NCBI GenBank assembly: GCA_022181005.1
Contig: BQMV01000028.1
Location: forward strand, 1 to 11,697
Direction of reading: 5' to 3'
Length of the DNA stretch: 11,697 bases
Origin: Anaerolineaceae bacterium
GTDB taxonomy: Bacteria > Chloroflexota > Anaerolineae > Anaerolineales > Villigracilaceae
The translations under genes were made by a program, and so were the position numbers. Below, piece by piece: positions 1 to 7,219 of this stretch. The stretch's first letter is position 1. Each line of letters opens with the position of its first letter. The notes under the pieces were generated by a model. The model was not told the DNA's origin, ran no database searches, and was given only the letters and a program-made list of their open reading frames with translations.

Positions 1-1375
1 CGTAATTAACGTGGATCGGCTGTTTTTCGTCGGAGACGTTTAGCGCCACAATGAATGTTTTCCATTCGTACGCGCGCGAATAAGCGTAAACGCCGTTTGC
101 CGACCACAGTCGCTTTGTATCGCCGCGTCTAAAGGCGGGATTCTTCTTTCGCAACGCGATGATCTCTTTGAAATAACCTAGCAAGTCTATATCCCATTTA
201 TGTTCATCCCACGGAAACGCTCTTCGGCAATCGGGGTCGTGTTCGCCAGCGAGACCGATCTCGTCGCCGTAGTAAATACAGGGCGCGCCCGCGATGGTCA
301 TAATGAACAGCCACGCCAGTTTGAGACTGTCCTTGTCGCCGCCGGCGAATGAGAGGAAGCGCGGCATGTCGTGACTATCGAGCAGGTTCAATTGCGAACG
401 GACGATTTCAGGCTTGTAGAGACTCATGATATGGTCAATTCGATCGGCGAATTCGTGAGCGTCAATGGGGCGATGGATATTGCGAAAGTTTGACTGCTGA
501 TGCGCTATGCGTAGGTCGAGTTGGCTGGCGGGGAAGAACGCCGCGCAAGCGTTTGTGAGGACGTAATTCATCGTCGCGTCGAATTGGTCGCCTTGCAGCC
601 AGCGTTGAGCCTCGTGCCAAATCTCGCCGACGATATACGCTTCAAGGTTGACGTTGCGGACGCGTTCGCGAAACTCGCGCCAAAAGCCATCGTCGTCAAT
701 TTCGGCGGGAACATCGAGTCGCCAGCCATCCGCGCCGAGGCGCATCCAATGTTCTGCCACGTTGAAGATAAATTCGCGCACCGCCGGGTTGTTTGTGTTC
801 AACTTTGGCAGGGCGGGTAAGTTCCACCATGCGCGGTAGCCGATGGCGGCGAGGCTGTCTTCGTGATGTAGAAGTTTTTGCTCATGCGGACTTGGGTACG
901 CGCCCCAATGTTTTTTGCCCGTTAATCGCTCCTCGTCGAAAAAGAACCAATCTTTATACGGCGAACTTGCGCCGTTTTCGAGAACATGATGGAATTGCCA
1001 AAAGCCGCGCGAAGCGTGATTAAATACCCCGTCGAGTATGACGCGGATGTTTTTCTTGTGCGCCGCATCCAACAGAACGCGGAACGCGTCATTGCCGCCG
1101 AGGAGCGGATCCACGTTGTAATAATCGTAGGTATGATAACGGTGGTTGGATGCGGAAGCAAATATCGGATTGAGGTACAGCGCTGTAACGCCCAAGTCTT
1201 TGAGGTAATTGAGTCGCTCCGCGACGCCGTGCAGATCGCCGCCCTTGAATCCGTGCGGGGTGGGAGCCGAATCCCACGCTTCGAAACCGATGCCGGGCAT
1301 ACGCCTGCCGCGCGCGAATCGGTCGGGGAAAATTTGATAAAAAACTGCGTCTTGCACCCATTCTGGTGTGGTCAT
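1..1375 (-). CDS. GH13 alpha-glucan hydrolase, neopullulanase/cyclomaltodextrinase type (3' end outside window)
   Basis: Reading the minus strand from the ATG at 1375 gives 458 codons without a stop, running off the window edge, so only the C-terminal tail is missing. The protein is a family 13 (alpha/beta)8-barrel retaining hydrolase acting on alpha-glucan oligosaccharides. Visible motifs are DGVFNH (residues 115-120, region I), GWRLD (nucleophile D221, region II), VGEIWHE (acid/base E251, region III) and DSHD (H335, D336, region IV). LPKLN at 189-193 resembles the MPKLN region V of the neopullulanase subfamily rather than the QPDLN of oligo-1,6-glucosidases. The barrel begins at residue 5 (EWVQDAVFYQIFPDRF), so the N-terminal CBM34 domain of classic neopullulanases is absent. 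No signal peptide is seen, which suggests a cytoplasmic enzyme. The start is fixed by an in-frame TGA at 1384-1382 and a GAGG four bases upstream. It lies downstream of the sugar ABC ATPase gene on the same strand, fitting maltodextrin use. The exact specificity (amylase, cyclodextrinase or neopullulanase) is uncertain. Confidence 0.9.
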   Translation of the reverse strand, partial: MTTPEWVQDAVFYQIFPDRFARGRRMPGIGFEAWDSAPTPHGFKGGDLHGVAERLNYLKDLGVTALYLNPIFASASNHRYHTYDYYNVDPLLGGNDAFRVLLDAAHKKNIRVILDGVFNHASRGFWQFHHVLENGASSPYKDWFFFDEERLTGKKHWGAYPSPHEQKLLHHEDSLAAIGYRAWWNLPALPKLNTNNPAVREFIFNVAEHWMRLGADGWRLDVPAEIDDDGFWREFRERVRNVNLEAYIVGEIWHEAQRWLQGDQFDATMNYVLTNACAAFFPASQLDLRIAHQQSNFRNIHRPIDAHEFADRIDHIMSLYKPEIVRSQLNLLDSHDMPRFLSFAGGDKDSLKLAWLFIMTIAGAPCIYYGDEIGLAGEHDPDCRRAFPWDEHKWDIDLLGYFKEIIALRKKNPAFRRGDTKRLWSANGVYAYSRAYEWKTFIVALNVSDEKQPIHVNY

Positions 1376-1386
1376 TGAGCCTCATG

Positions 1387-1414
1387 TAATAAAGCGGCGC
1401 TTGCCGCTTTATTA
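1387..1414. terminator. Perfect bidirectional hairpin between the ABC ATPase and GH13 genes
   Basis: A perfect 12-bp inverted repeat (1387-1398 with 1403-1414) closes on the 4-base loop gctt. The GC core GCGGC/GCCGC is flanked by AATAAA and TTTATT, so on either strand it reads as a GC-rich stem followed by a short U-rich stretch, as in a bidirectional intrinsic terminator. It begins 22 bases after the ABC ATPase stop and ends 11 bases before the GH13 start codon. Transcription from upstream must therefore pass it to express GH13. The U-run is short, so partial termination or a 3'-end processing and stability role is also plausible. Confidence 0.7.
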
Positions 1415-1436
1415 GTGATTTAAGAAAAATACGGAA

Positions 1437-2537
1437 TTATCGAATCGCCTGCTCGGTCGCGGCGTTGAAGAGATGGAGTTGATCCATGTCGAAAGCGACT
1501 GTAACCTGGTCGCCGACATGCGCCTTTGTGCGCGGATCAACGCGAGCGATAAATGTATCGCTCGCGTTCATTAAGTAGAGGAAAGTTTCATTGCCCATCA
1601 ATTCGGCGACGTCCACCGTTGCGCTGACTGTTTCCGTGTTGATGTTGGCGGGGATAAATTCCGTAGCGTGGATGTTCTCTGGGCGGATGCCGAAGACGAT
1701 CGGAGTTCCGACATAGGATTGATAAGGTTGCGCAAGCGCGGGAGGAATCGCAATGTTGAAATTGCCGGCGCGCATAGCGAGGGCGCCGTTTTTTTGTTCC
1801 AGCGTCCCACGGAAGAAGTTCATGGATGGCGAACCGATGAAGTCTGCAACAAACATATTGGCGGGGTAGGCATATAGATTATGCGGCGTGTCTAATTGTT
1901 GCAACACGCCTTTATTAATGACCGCAATGCGCGTCGCCATTGTCATCGCTTCGGTTTGGTCGTGCGTCACATAGATGAATGTAGTTTGCAGCCGTTGATG
2001 AAGTTTGCTGATTTCGGCGCGCGTTTGCACGCGCAATTTAGCGTCGAGATTTGAGAGCGGTTCGTCGAAGAGAAAGACCTTCGGCTCGCGCACGATGGCG
2101 CGCCCAACCGCTACACGCTGGCGTTGTCCGCCCGAAAGTTGACGCGGCTTGCGTTGGAGCAGATCTTGAATACCGAGAATTTCTGCGGCTTCGGTGACGC
2201 GACGTTTGATCTCATCCTTGGGCGTTTTGCGAAGTTTTAAGCCGAACGCCATGTTATCGTACACCGAGAGATGCGGGTACAAGGCGTAGGATTGAAAGAC
2301 CATGGCGATGTCGCGATCTTTCGGCGCCGCGTCGTTGACGAGGCGATCGTCAATGTAGATTTCGCCGCTGGTCGCTTCTTCCAAGCCTGCCAGCAGACGT
2401 AGAACGGTGGTTTTTCCACAGCCCGAGGGACCGACCAATACTAGAAATTCTTTGTCTTCAATGTGGATGTCGAGATCGTTCACAACGGTCGCTTCCCCAT
2501 ATTTTTTGAAAACGTGTTTGAACGTTACGCTAGCCAT
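1437..2537 (-). CDS. Sugar ABC transporter ATP-binding protein (MalK/UgpC/MsmK family)
   Basis: This 366-residue protein is the ATPase that powers carbohydrate-uptake ABC transporters (CUT1 class) from the cytoplasmic face. Motifs in order are Walker A GPSGCGKT (36-43), Q-loop Q82, signature LSGGQ (134-138), Walker B VFLFDEP (154-160, catalytic E159), D-loop SNLD (162-165) and switch H192. A C-terminal OB/TOBE regulatory domain follows from about 235 to 366, containing FGIRPENI, as in MalK and UgpC. The length is normal for the family. I start at the ATG at 2537 because GGAGG sits eight bases upstream (2550-2546) and the residues match the family start (MASVTFKHVFKKYG). An in-frame ATG at 2591 would lie upstream of the promoter -10 box. 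No permease or binding-protein genes are visible here, so it may be a shared ATPase serving several sugar importers. The adjacent GH13 gene points to maltodextrins, but that is inference. Confidence 0.95.
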   Translation of the reverse strand: MASVTFKHVFKKYGEATVVNDLDIHIEDKEFLVLVGPSGCGKTTVLRLLAGLEEATSGEIYIDDRLVNDAAPKDRDIAMVFQSYALYPHLSVYDNMAFGLKLRKTPKDEIKRRVTEAAEILGIQDLLQRKPRQLSGGQRQRVAVGRAIVREPKVFLFDEPLSNLDAKLRVQTRAEISKLHQRLQTTFIYVTHDQTEAMTMATRIAVINKGVLQQLDTPHNLYAYPANMFVADFIGSPSMNFFRGTLEQKNGALAMRAGNFNIAIPPALAQPYQSYVGTPIVFGIRPENIHATEFIPANINTETVSATVDVAELMGNETFLYLMNASDTFIARVDPRTKAHVGDQVTVAFDMDQLHLFNAATEQAIR

Positions 2538-2545
2538 GAGTCTTT

Positions 2546-2550
2546 CCTCC
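2546..2550 (-). promoter_or_regulatory. Ribosome binding site of the ABC ATPase gene (decides the start)
   Basis: The minus strand reads GGAGG followed by eight bases and then ATG at 2537. This is close to an ideal Shine-Dalgarno arrangement, whereas the longer in-frame start at 2591 has no comparable site. Confidence 0.8.
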
Positions 2551-2574
2551 GTTTCGCGAGAATATCGTGAGCGC

Positions 2575-2602
2575 ATTATACACCGGCGCATAACGCTCGA
2601 AA
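2575..2602 (-). promoter_or_regulatory. Promoter of the ABC ATPase gene
   Basis: A perfect minus-strand TATAAT lies at 2580-2575. The best upstream partner is a weak TTTCGA at 2602-2597 with a 16-bp spacer, so the -35 match is poor. Transcription would start near 2568, giving a leader of about 30 bases that includes the GGAGG site. The poor -35 might mean an activator is needed, which would suit a sugar-regulated gene, but no operator is evident. Confidence 0.6.
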
Positions 2603-2618
2603 ACGCGGGCTATTAAGT

Positions 2619-2648
2619 TTGAGCGCAATGGACCTAAGCGGGTATAAT
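2619..2648 (+). promoter_or_regulatory. Promoter of the metallo-hydrolase/glycosyltransferase/mutY gene cluster
   Basis: A perfect TATAAT at 2643-2648 is preceded by TTGAGC at 2619-2624 with an 18-bp spacer. The predicted start of transcription, near 2655, is only a few bases before the GGAGG ribosome site (2656-2660) and 16 bases before the ATG, so the leader is very short. The box lies 63 bases from the opposing TATAAT at 2575-2580, so the two promoters are back to back. Confidence 0.75.
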
Positions 2649-2670
2649 ACCCTTTGGAGGCTTCTCATAC

Positions 2671-3330
2671 ATGGAAATCACCTGGTACGGACATTCCTGT
2701 TTTCGTCTCACCGAACGCAGCTATGCGACGGTAACGACGGATCCATTCGACAGCAAATCCATCGGCTACTCGGCGCTTAAACTTAAATCAGATATCGTTA
2801 CGATCAGCCACGACGCGCCCGGTCACAATCATGCGGACGCAGTCAAAGGCGCTTCGCACGTTATCCGCGGACCGGGCGAATTTGAGATCGGCGGCGTGTT
2901 CATCACCGGCGTCGCCACCGAAAATGGCGACGCCGGCGGCAAGAAAAAGGGAAGCGCCGCGCCGCGCAACACGATCTATGTGTTCGATTATGACGGCATC
3001 ACGGTGGCGCATCTTGGCGATTTGCGGCAAACGCCGACTCAATCGGAACTTGAATTATTGGGCACAATTAACGTTGCGCTGACGCCGGTCGGCGGAGGCG
3101 GCGGGTTAAACGCGGCGAAAGCGGCGGAGGTCATTAGCCTGATCGAACCGAATATCGTGATCCCGATGCACTATGCTACGCCTGCCGCGAAATTATCGCT
3201 CGACTCACTCGGCAAGTTCATCAAAGAGATGGGCTTGTCGAAGCCTGAGCCGCAACCGTCGCTGAAAGTAACGCGCTCCAGCCTTCCCGATGAAACGCGC
3301 GTGGTCGTATTAGACTATCAGTCGAATTAG
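2671..3330 (+). CDS. UlaG-like metallo-beta-lactamase-fold hydrolase
   Basis: This 219-residue protein shows the Lactamase_B_3/UlaG-like pattern. It starts WYGHSCFRL (H8), followed by TDPF (D24), TISHDAPGHNH (45-54), IRGPGEFEIGGVFITG (65-80), HLGD (H114, D117) and PMHY (H167). These correspond to successive metal-binding loops of the fold, and there is no signal peptide. The central HxHxDH motif is altered: H47 and H52 remain but the second His and the Asp are A49 and G51. The metal site is therefore incomplete or rearranged and activity is uncertain. The substrate is unknown; relatives include ascorbate-6-phosphate lactonase and uncharacterised cytoplasmic hydrolases. The start is supported by GGAGG ten bases upstream and by the family N-terminus. 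It is the first gene of a plus-strand cluster, 15 bases before the next gene. Confidence 0.85.
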   Translation: MEITWYGHSCFRLTERSYATVTTDPFDSKSIGYSALKLKSDIVTISHDAPGHNHADAVKGASHVIRGPGEFEIGGVFITGVATENGDAGGKKKGSAAPRNTIYVFDYDGITVAHLGDLRQTPTQSELELLGTINVALTPVGGGGGLNAAKAAEVISLIEPNIVIPMHYATPAAKLSLDSLGKFIKEMGLSKPEPQPSLKVTRSSLPDETRVVVLDYQSN

Positions 3331-3345
3331 AATTATTAAGGACTT

Positions 3346-3660
3346 ATGGCTGCCAAAGTATTGATGACATGGGATATCCTCGGCGAACGAAACAACGAGT
3401 ATTTTGAATTCGTTATCGGCGAATTTATCCCCGGTGTGCAACGATTGGGCTTACAACCCGCCGAAGCCTGGGCGACCATCTATGGTTCGTATCCGCAAAT
3501 TCAAGTGGGCTTGCTCGCGTCCGACGCGACGCAAGCGCGCCAGATCCTCTCGTCCAACGATTGGGGCATTTTGCAAGAACGTCTGTTTGGTTACGTTAAG
3601 AACTTCTCGTATCGAATCGTCATGGCGCGCAGCGGGTTTCAGTTCTATACCTCTTCCTAG
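3346..3660 (+). CDS. Conserved-looking small protein of unknown function
   Basis: I do not recognise this 104-residue protein as a named family. It is soluble, has no signal peptide, and alternates strand-like and helix-like stretches: a start VLMTWDI, a helix NNEYFEFVIGEFIPGVQRLG, a strand AWATIYGSYPQIQVGLLA, a helix ATQARQILSSNDWGILQERL, and a final strand NFSYRIVMA. That beta-alpha-beta-beta-alpha-beta order and the size resemble dimeric ferredoxin-like (alpha+beta barrel) proteins, but this is a fold guess only. Conserved-type aromatics (W9, W42, W73) suggest a real protein. AAGGA ends three bases before the ATG, a short spacing. It lies 15 bases after the metallo-hydrolase stop and is probably co-transcribed with it, so a shared role is possible. 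Confidence 0.75.
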   Translation: MAAKVLMTWDILGERNNEYFEFVIGEFIPGVQRLGLQPAEAWATIYGSYPQIQVGLLASDATQARQILSSNDWGILQERLFGYVKNFSYRIVMARSGFQFYTSS

Positions 3661-3666
3661 CGCATC

Positions 3667-3708
3667 GTTGCGGAGAGATCGAAGCGGCGATCTGCTTGCA
3701 GGCGCAAC
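3667..3708 (+). other. Structured gap ahead of the glycosyltransferase gene
   Basis: Nested inverted repeats fill the short gap: an outer GTTGCG (3667-3672) with CGCAAC (3703-3708), and an inner AGATCG (3676-3681) with CGATCT (3688-3693). The next bases are CTTTTG and then the ATG at 3715. With only four U residues it is a poor terminator. It could instead fold the translation-initiation region of the glycosyltransferase, which has no clear ribosome site. The stems are short, so chance is possible. Confidence 0.35.
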
Positions 3709-3714
3709 CTTTTG

Positions 3715-6114
3715 ATGAGAATTTCAACTCTCTTTTTTCTCTGCGGAGTCGAGGGCGCGGTCGCGTTGACCGCGCTCCTTTTGATTCCTTCTGAAAGCGC
3801 GCATCTTTCGCTTGCGCGGTTGGCGTTAATCGCGATCTTCGTCGCCCTGATCGCGCTTTCGGTGTGGCAGGGATTCCGCCCCTTCCGAATGGAACGCTTT
3901 GCTCAGCCTCGCCCGATCGCTTTTCTCGCGTTGCTCGCGCTGACGTTAAGCCTGACTCTCTTTCTTCTACGTTATCTCAACCCGCAAACATCGCTGCCTA
4001 TCTATGCGCGCCTAAGTCCGTTATTGTGGTATTTGCTGATCCTCTCGATCCAGTTTGCGTTATACCTCCTTTACCTTAAAGCGGGATTTCACCTTGACGC
4101 GCTTCGACAAAACAAACCGACCCTGCTTGCCTCGTTGGCGGCGTTTGCGTTGTTGCTTGCCTTATTTGCTTTTGTTGCGTTCACTAAACTTGGCGTTGCC
4201 AAAGACAGCGCTTATTGGGGCGAGCCCGGCGTTCCCATGCTCGGCTGGCAGTTCATTCTTGCGATGCTCCTCGGCGCGGCAATGCTTATTCGCCAATTTT
4301 GCTGCTGCACGACGCAAAACGCGCAGATCGCGTTTCGTTCTTTCCTCTTTCCTCTTTCTATTTATCTCGTTGCCTCGATCCTCTGGCTCTCTGTTCCGAT
4401 CTCTTCTCTCAAAAATACGTTCTACGCGCCCATTACGCCTCCGTATACAACGCCGTTTCCCTACTCTGACGCAGGCTTTTACGACTACCTCTCTCAATCT
4501 TTGCTCATCGGCGCGGACTATTTCGGGGGCATTCCGCCGCGTCCGTTGTATGTGATCTTCCTTGCCGCGCTTCATTTCTTGTTTGGTCAAGACTACGTCA
4601 AGATTATCGCCGCGCAGACCATGGTCTTCGCTTTGTTTCCAGTCGCGCTGTATTTTCTTGGAATCAAACTTCATTCCCTCGCCGCCGGCGCGACAATCGC
4701 CTTCTTCGCCGTCTTTCGCGAATTGACCACGCTGTGGGTCTCCGCCAACACGCGTACCGCCAGCGTAAAGATGTTCGTCACCGATTTCGCCACTTCGTTA
4801 GGCATTGCGTTTGCAATTCTTGTTGTTATTCGTTGGTTCGAACGGCGCGACGTTAAATCGGCGATTATCGCCGGCGGATCGTTCGGGCTGCTGCTGTTAT
4901 TGCGCACTCAATCGCTGCTTATCGTCCCGGTAATCGTCGCGCTTGCCTTCTTTGCGCATCAGAGGAAGATGAAAGATTGGCTGTTCGCTTGCGCTATTTT
5001 CGGTCTGACGATGACCGTAACCATTGCGCCATGGCTAATTCGTAATTATCAAATCGTCGGTCAATTTGCCTTCGACGATCCATCGCAGATGGCGGTTATT
5101 TTTTCGCAGTATTCATTTGAGGGGAATCTGGATATCAGCCAGTTTGATTTTAAGAACGAAAGCCTTGGAAGGCGTCTCCTCGCGTTTACGCTGGAAAACC
5201 CCGGCTTCGTGGCTGGCTTCGTAACTAATCATTTCCTTAATACTGAGATCGGCGGCTTGCTGACGTTGCCGTTGCTTAAGCCGTTTAATGGCTTGCGCGC
5301 GCCGGTGAACTTATATTGGGTTGAGTGGGATGGAGCGCTTGAAGGGCGCAACCTTGCATTAATCGTCTTTTATCTCGCAATCATCGCTGTCGGGCTTGGC
5401 GCGGCGTGGCGGCGCCATCGGTGGGCGGGATTAACTCCGCTGGCGTTCAACGTGGGATACGCATTAGCGAACGGCGTTTCGCGTTTTTCCTCGTGGCGTT
5501 ACAACCTGCCGGTGGATTGGATCGCGTATTTCTATTTCGGCATTGGCGCGATTGAAATTCTTGTTTGGCTTGCATCTCTTTTCGGCGCGAATATTTCGAA
5601 GATGTTCTCAACTCAAACCGTTGAACTAAAACGAGGATCGTTCAAGCCCAAACAACTTGTTATTGTTGCCGCATTTATCTTGCTTGGCTCGCTTCCGTGG
5701 CTCGTGCAGGGAATCGCCCAACCGCGTTACACATCCACGCCCGAAGAGTTGAAGGCGCAAACCGTCGCTCAGAATCCCGCGTTGGCGCGATTTTTGTCCC
5801 AGCCTGATTCGCAAATCCTTGAGGGCAGGTTGCTCTATCCGCGCTTCTTCCGCCGCAATAACGGAATCGCTTCGAAGACGCCCTGGGCGGTCTATGCCGT
5901 TCGCGATTTTTCGCGGCTCGGATTCATAGTGATCAACTCTGCCGTGCGCAATGTTATCTTTCCCGCCGACCAACCTGTTTTTCTGACGCATGGCGCAGAT
6001 GTGATCGTTGCGGGCTGCCAGCGCGACGACTATCTCGAAGCGCGTTGGTTGTATTTCCCTGCAGCGGATGAAACGCATCAGAGCGAAGCGTCTTTCGCCG
6101 TCTGTTTTCCATAA
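3715..6114 (+). CDS. GT-C type multi-pass membrane glycosyltransferase (GT39/ArnT/RgtA-like)
   Basis: This protein of about 799 residues is mostly hydrophobic, with a run of membrane helices. Rough segments are 5-24, 32-51, 66-86, 102-121, 136-158, 178-193, 209-229, 279-294, 299-318, 324-336, 360-374, 386-413, 422-441, 547-565, 602-622 and 648-665, followed by a soluble tail of about 130 residues that is probably outside the membrane. Before the second block of helices is PYSDAGFYDYLSQSLL, which fits the first external loop of GT-C enzymes, where an Asp (about D252) acts in catalysis. IAPWLIRNYQIVGQ (about 438-450) matches the PW-RN-G signature often seen in these families. Such enzymes transfer sugars from a polyprenyl-phosphate donor to lipids, proteins or glycans on the outer face of the membrane; the acceptor here is unknown. 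The start may be ATG 3715 or TTG 3712, and neither has a strong ribosome site. CCC (about 196-198) is an unusual cysteine triplet. It ends 11 bases before mutY. Confidence 0.75.
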   Translation: MRISTLFFLCGVEGAVALTALLLIPSESAHLSLARLALIAIFVALIALSVWQGFRPFRMERFAQPRPIAFLALLALTLSLTLFLLRYLNPQTSLPIYARLSPLLWYLLILSIQFALYLLYLKAGFHLDALRQNKPTLLASLAAFALLLALFAFVAFTKLGVAKDSAYWGEPGVPMLGWQFILAMLLGAAMLIRQFCCCTTQNAQIAFRSFLFPLSIYLVASILWLSVPISSLKNTFYAPITPPYTTPFPYSDAGFYDYLSQSLLIGADYFGGIPPRPLYVIFLAALHFLFGQDYVKIIAAQTMVFALFPVALYFLGIKLHSLAAGATIAFFAVFRELTTLWVSANTRTASVKMFVTDFATSLGIAFAILVVIRWFERRDVKSAIIAGGSFGLLLLLRTQSLLIVPVIVALAFFAHQRKMKDWLFACAIFGLTMTVTIAPWLIRNYQIVGQFAFDDPSQMAVIFSQYSFEGNLDISQFDFKNESLGRRLLAFTLENPGFVAGFVTNHFLNTEIGGLLTLPLLKPFNGLRAPVNLYWVEWDGALEGRNLALIVFYLAIIAVGLGAAWRRHRWAGLTPLAFNVGYALANGVSRFSSWRYNLPVDWIAYFYFGIGAIEILVWLASLFGANISKMFSTQTVELKRGSFKPKQLVIVAAFILLGSLPWLVQGIAQPRYTSTPEELKAQTVAQNPALARFLSQPDSQILEGRLLYPRFFRRNNGIASKTPWAVYAVRDFSRLGFIVINSAVRNVIFPADQPVFLTHGADVIVAGCQRDDYLEARWLYFPAADETHQSEASFAVCFP

Positions 6115-6125
6115 ATACGGTTTTC

Positions 6126-7199
6126 ATGCGCCGTTTTCCTTCCAAATTATTAAATTGGTACGCCGAAAATAAACGGACCCTCCCTTGGCGCGGACATCGA
6201 AGCCCTTACGCGGTTTGGGTTTCGGAGATTATGCTTCAGCAAACGCGGGTGGAGACGGTGATTCCGTATTTCAAGAAATGGATGAAAACTTTTCCTACGG
6301 TGTATACGTTGGCGCGAGCCTCTGAACAAGACGTGTTGAACGCGTGGGAAGGGCTTGGTTACTACAGCCGCGCGCGAAATTTTCACAAAGCTGCAAAGAT
6401 TGTCGTTGAAGATCATGAAGGCAAACTGCCGCGCGATATGACCGAATTGCAAAAACTGCCGGGTATCGGACGTTACACGGCGGGCGCGTTGGCTTCGATC
6501 GTTTTTGGCATGGACGAACCGGCTCTTGACGGCAACTTGAAACGCGTCTATGCGCGCTTATTCGATGTAGAGGCGCCGGTCAACTCAACGGAAGGGGAGA
6601 GGCTGCTCTGGGAAATCGCTCGCGAGAATTTGCCCACGGGTAAGGCGGCTGATTTTAATCAGGCGTTGATGGACTTGGGCGCGACGATTTGCCTGCCGAA
6701 GAATCCGCGTTGCGAGGTTTGCCCGCTTGCGAAAGAATGTAAGGCAAAGGCGCGGAACGTTCAGGGGTTGCGCCCGGTAAAAACGATGAAAAGAGCAATG
6801 CCGCGTTACACTTATGCGGCGGCGGCGATCATCAAGCGAATTAATGGTTCGCCGTGCGCGTTGCTGGTTCAACGTCCGTTGAAGGGGTTGCTCGGCGGGA
6901 TGTGGGAATTCCCTAACGCGCGCGTTGCGGGCGACCCGGCTGAAGCGTTGGCGCCGGCGCTTGAAACCGCATACAGGCTGACGGTCCGAAAGAAGCGCGG
7001 GGTTCAAAATCCACTTGCGATCGTTAAGCATGCTTATTCGCATTTTAGCGTCGTCGTTCACGCTTTTTTATGCGAGTCGGCGCTGAAGAAGACAAACGCT
7101 GCTTTAAAATGGATTCGATTGAAAGATTTGGAGAAATATCCGATGGGGAAAATTGACCGGACGATTGCGCGAAGAATAATAAACGACAGCCGTTTTTAA
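6126..7199 (+). CDS. mutY: A/G-specific adenine DNA glycosylase MutY
   Basis: This 357-residue enzyme removes adenine mispaired with 8-oxoguanine, guarding against G:C to T:A mutations. The N-terminal catalytic domain has SEIMLQQT with catalytic E34, the helix-hairpin-helix LPGIGRYTAGAL (111-122) and catalytic D135 in ALDGNLKRV. A [4Fe-4S] cluster loop follows with cysteines 189, 196, 199 and 205, in the exact C-x6-C-x2-C-x5-C spacing of the family. The C-terminal NUDIX-like domain (about 228-345) recognises 8-oxoguanine and contains HAYSHF, equivalent to the FSH region of known MutY proteins. All key residues are present and the length is normal. The start gives the usual family N-terminus (LLNWYAENKRTLPWR), but no ribosome site is evident, so translation may be coupled to the glycosyltransferase gene, which stops 11 bases upstream. 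Its last codons contain the terminator hairpin of the convergent gene. Confidence 0.97.
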   Translation: MRRFPSKLLNWYAENKRTLPWRGHRSPYAVWVSEIMLQQTRVETVIPYFKKWMKTFPTVYTLARASEQDVLNAWEGLGYYSRARNFHKAAKIVVEDHEGKLPRDMTELQKLPGIGRYTAGALASIVFGMDEPALDGNLKRVYARLFDVEAPVNSTEGERLLWEIARENLPTGKAADFNQALMDLGATICLPKNPRCEVCPLAKECKAKARNVQGLRPVKTMKRAMPRYTYAAAAIIKRINGSPCALLVQRPLKGLLGGMWEFPNARVAGDPAEALAPALETAYRLTVRKKRGVQNPLAIVKHAYSHFSVVVHAFLCESALKKTNAALKWIRLKDLEKYPMGKIDRTIARRIINDSRF

Positions 7200-7213
7200 G
7201 GACGGCTGTCGTT
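7182..7213 (-). terminator. Intrinsic terminator of the RNase J gene, embedded in the end of mutY
   Basis: A perfect 12-bp stem (AACGACAGCCGT at 7182-7193 with its complement at 7202-7213) closes on an 8-base loop. Read on the minus strand it begins six bases after the RNase J stop, and the strand continues TTATTATTCTTC, a U-rich tail. On the plus strand the following bases are not U-rich, so it should act mainly on RNase J transcripts, though it could still stabilise the mutY mRNA 3' end. The mutY stop codon (7197-7199) lies inside the loop. Confidence 0.75.
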
Positions 7214-7219
7214 CGTCGT

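Noticed and set aside
521..1378. Several plus-strand open frames, the longest 986-1378 (130 codons)
   Set aside because: They lie opposite the continuous GH13 frame with all catalytic motifs, show no family features, and are shadows of it.
4162..4674. Minus-strand open frame of 170 codons inside the glycosyltransferase gene
   Set aside because: Highly charged, low-information composition typical of the antisense of a hydrophobic gene; no ribosome site or family match.
6585..7061. Minus-strand open frame of 158 codons opposite mutY
   Set aside because: Arg-rich shadow of the well-supported mutY frame.
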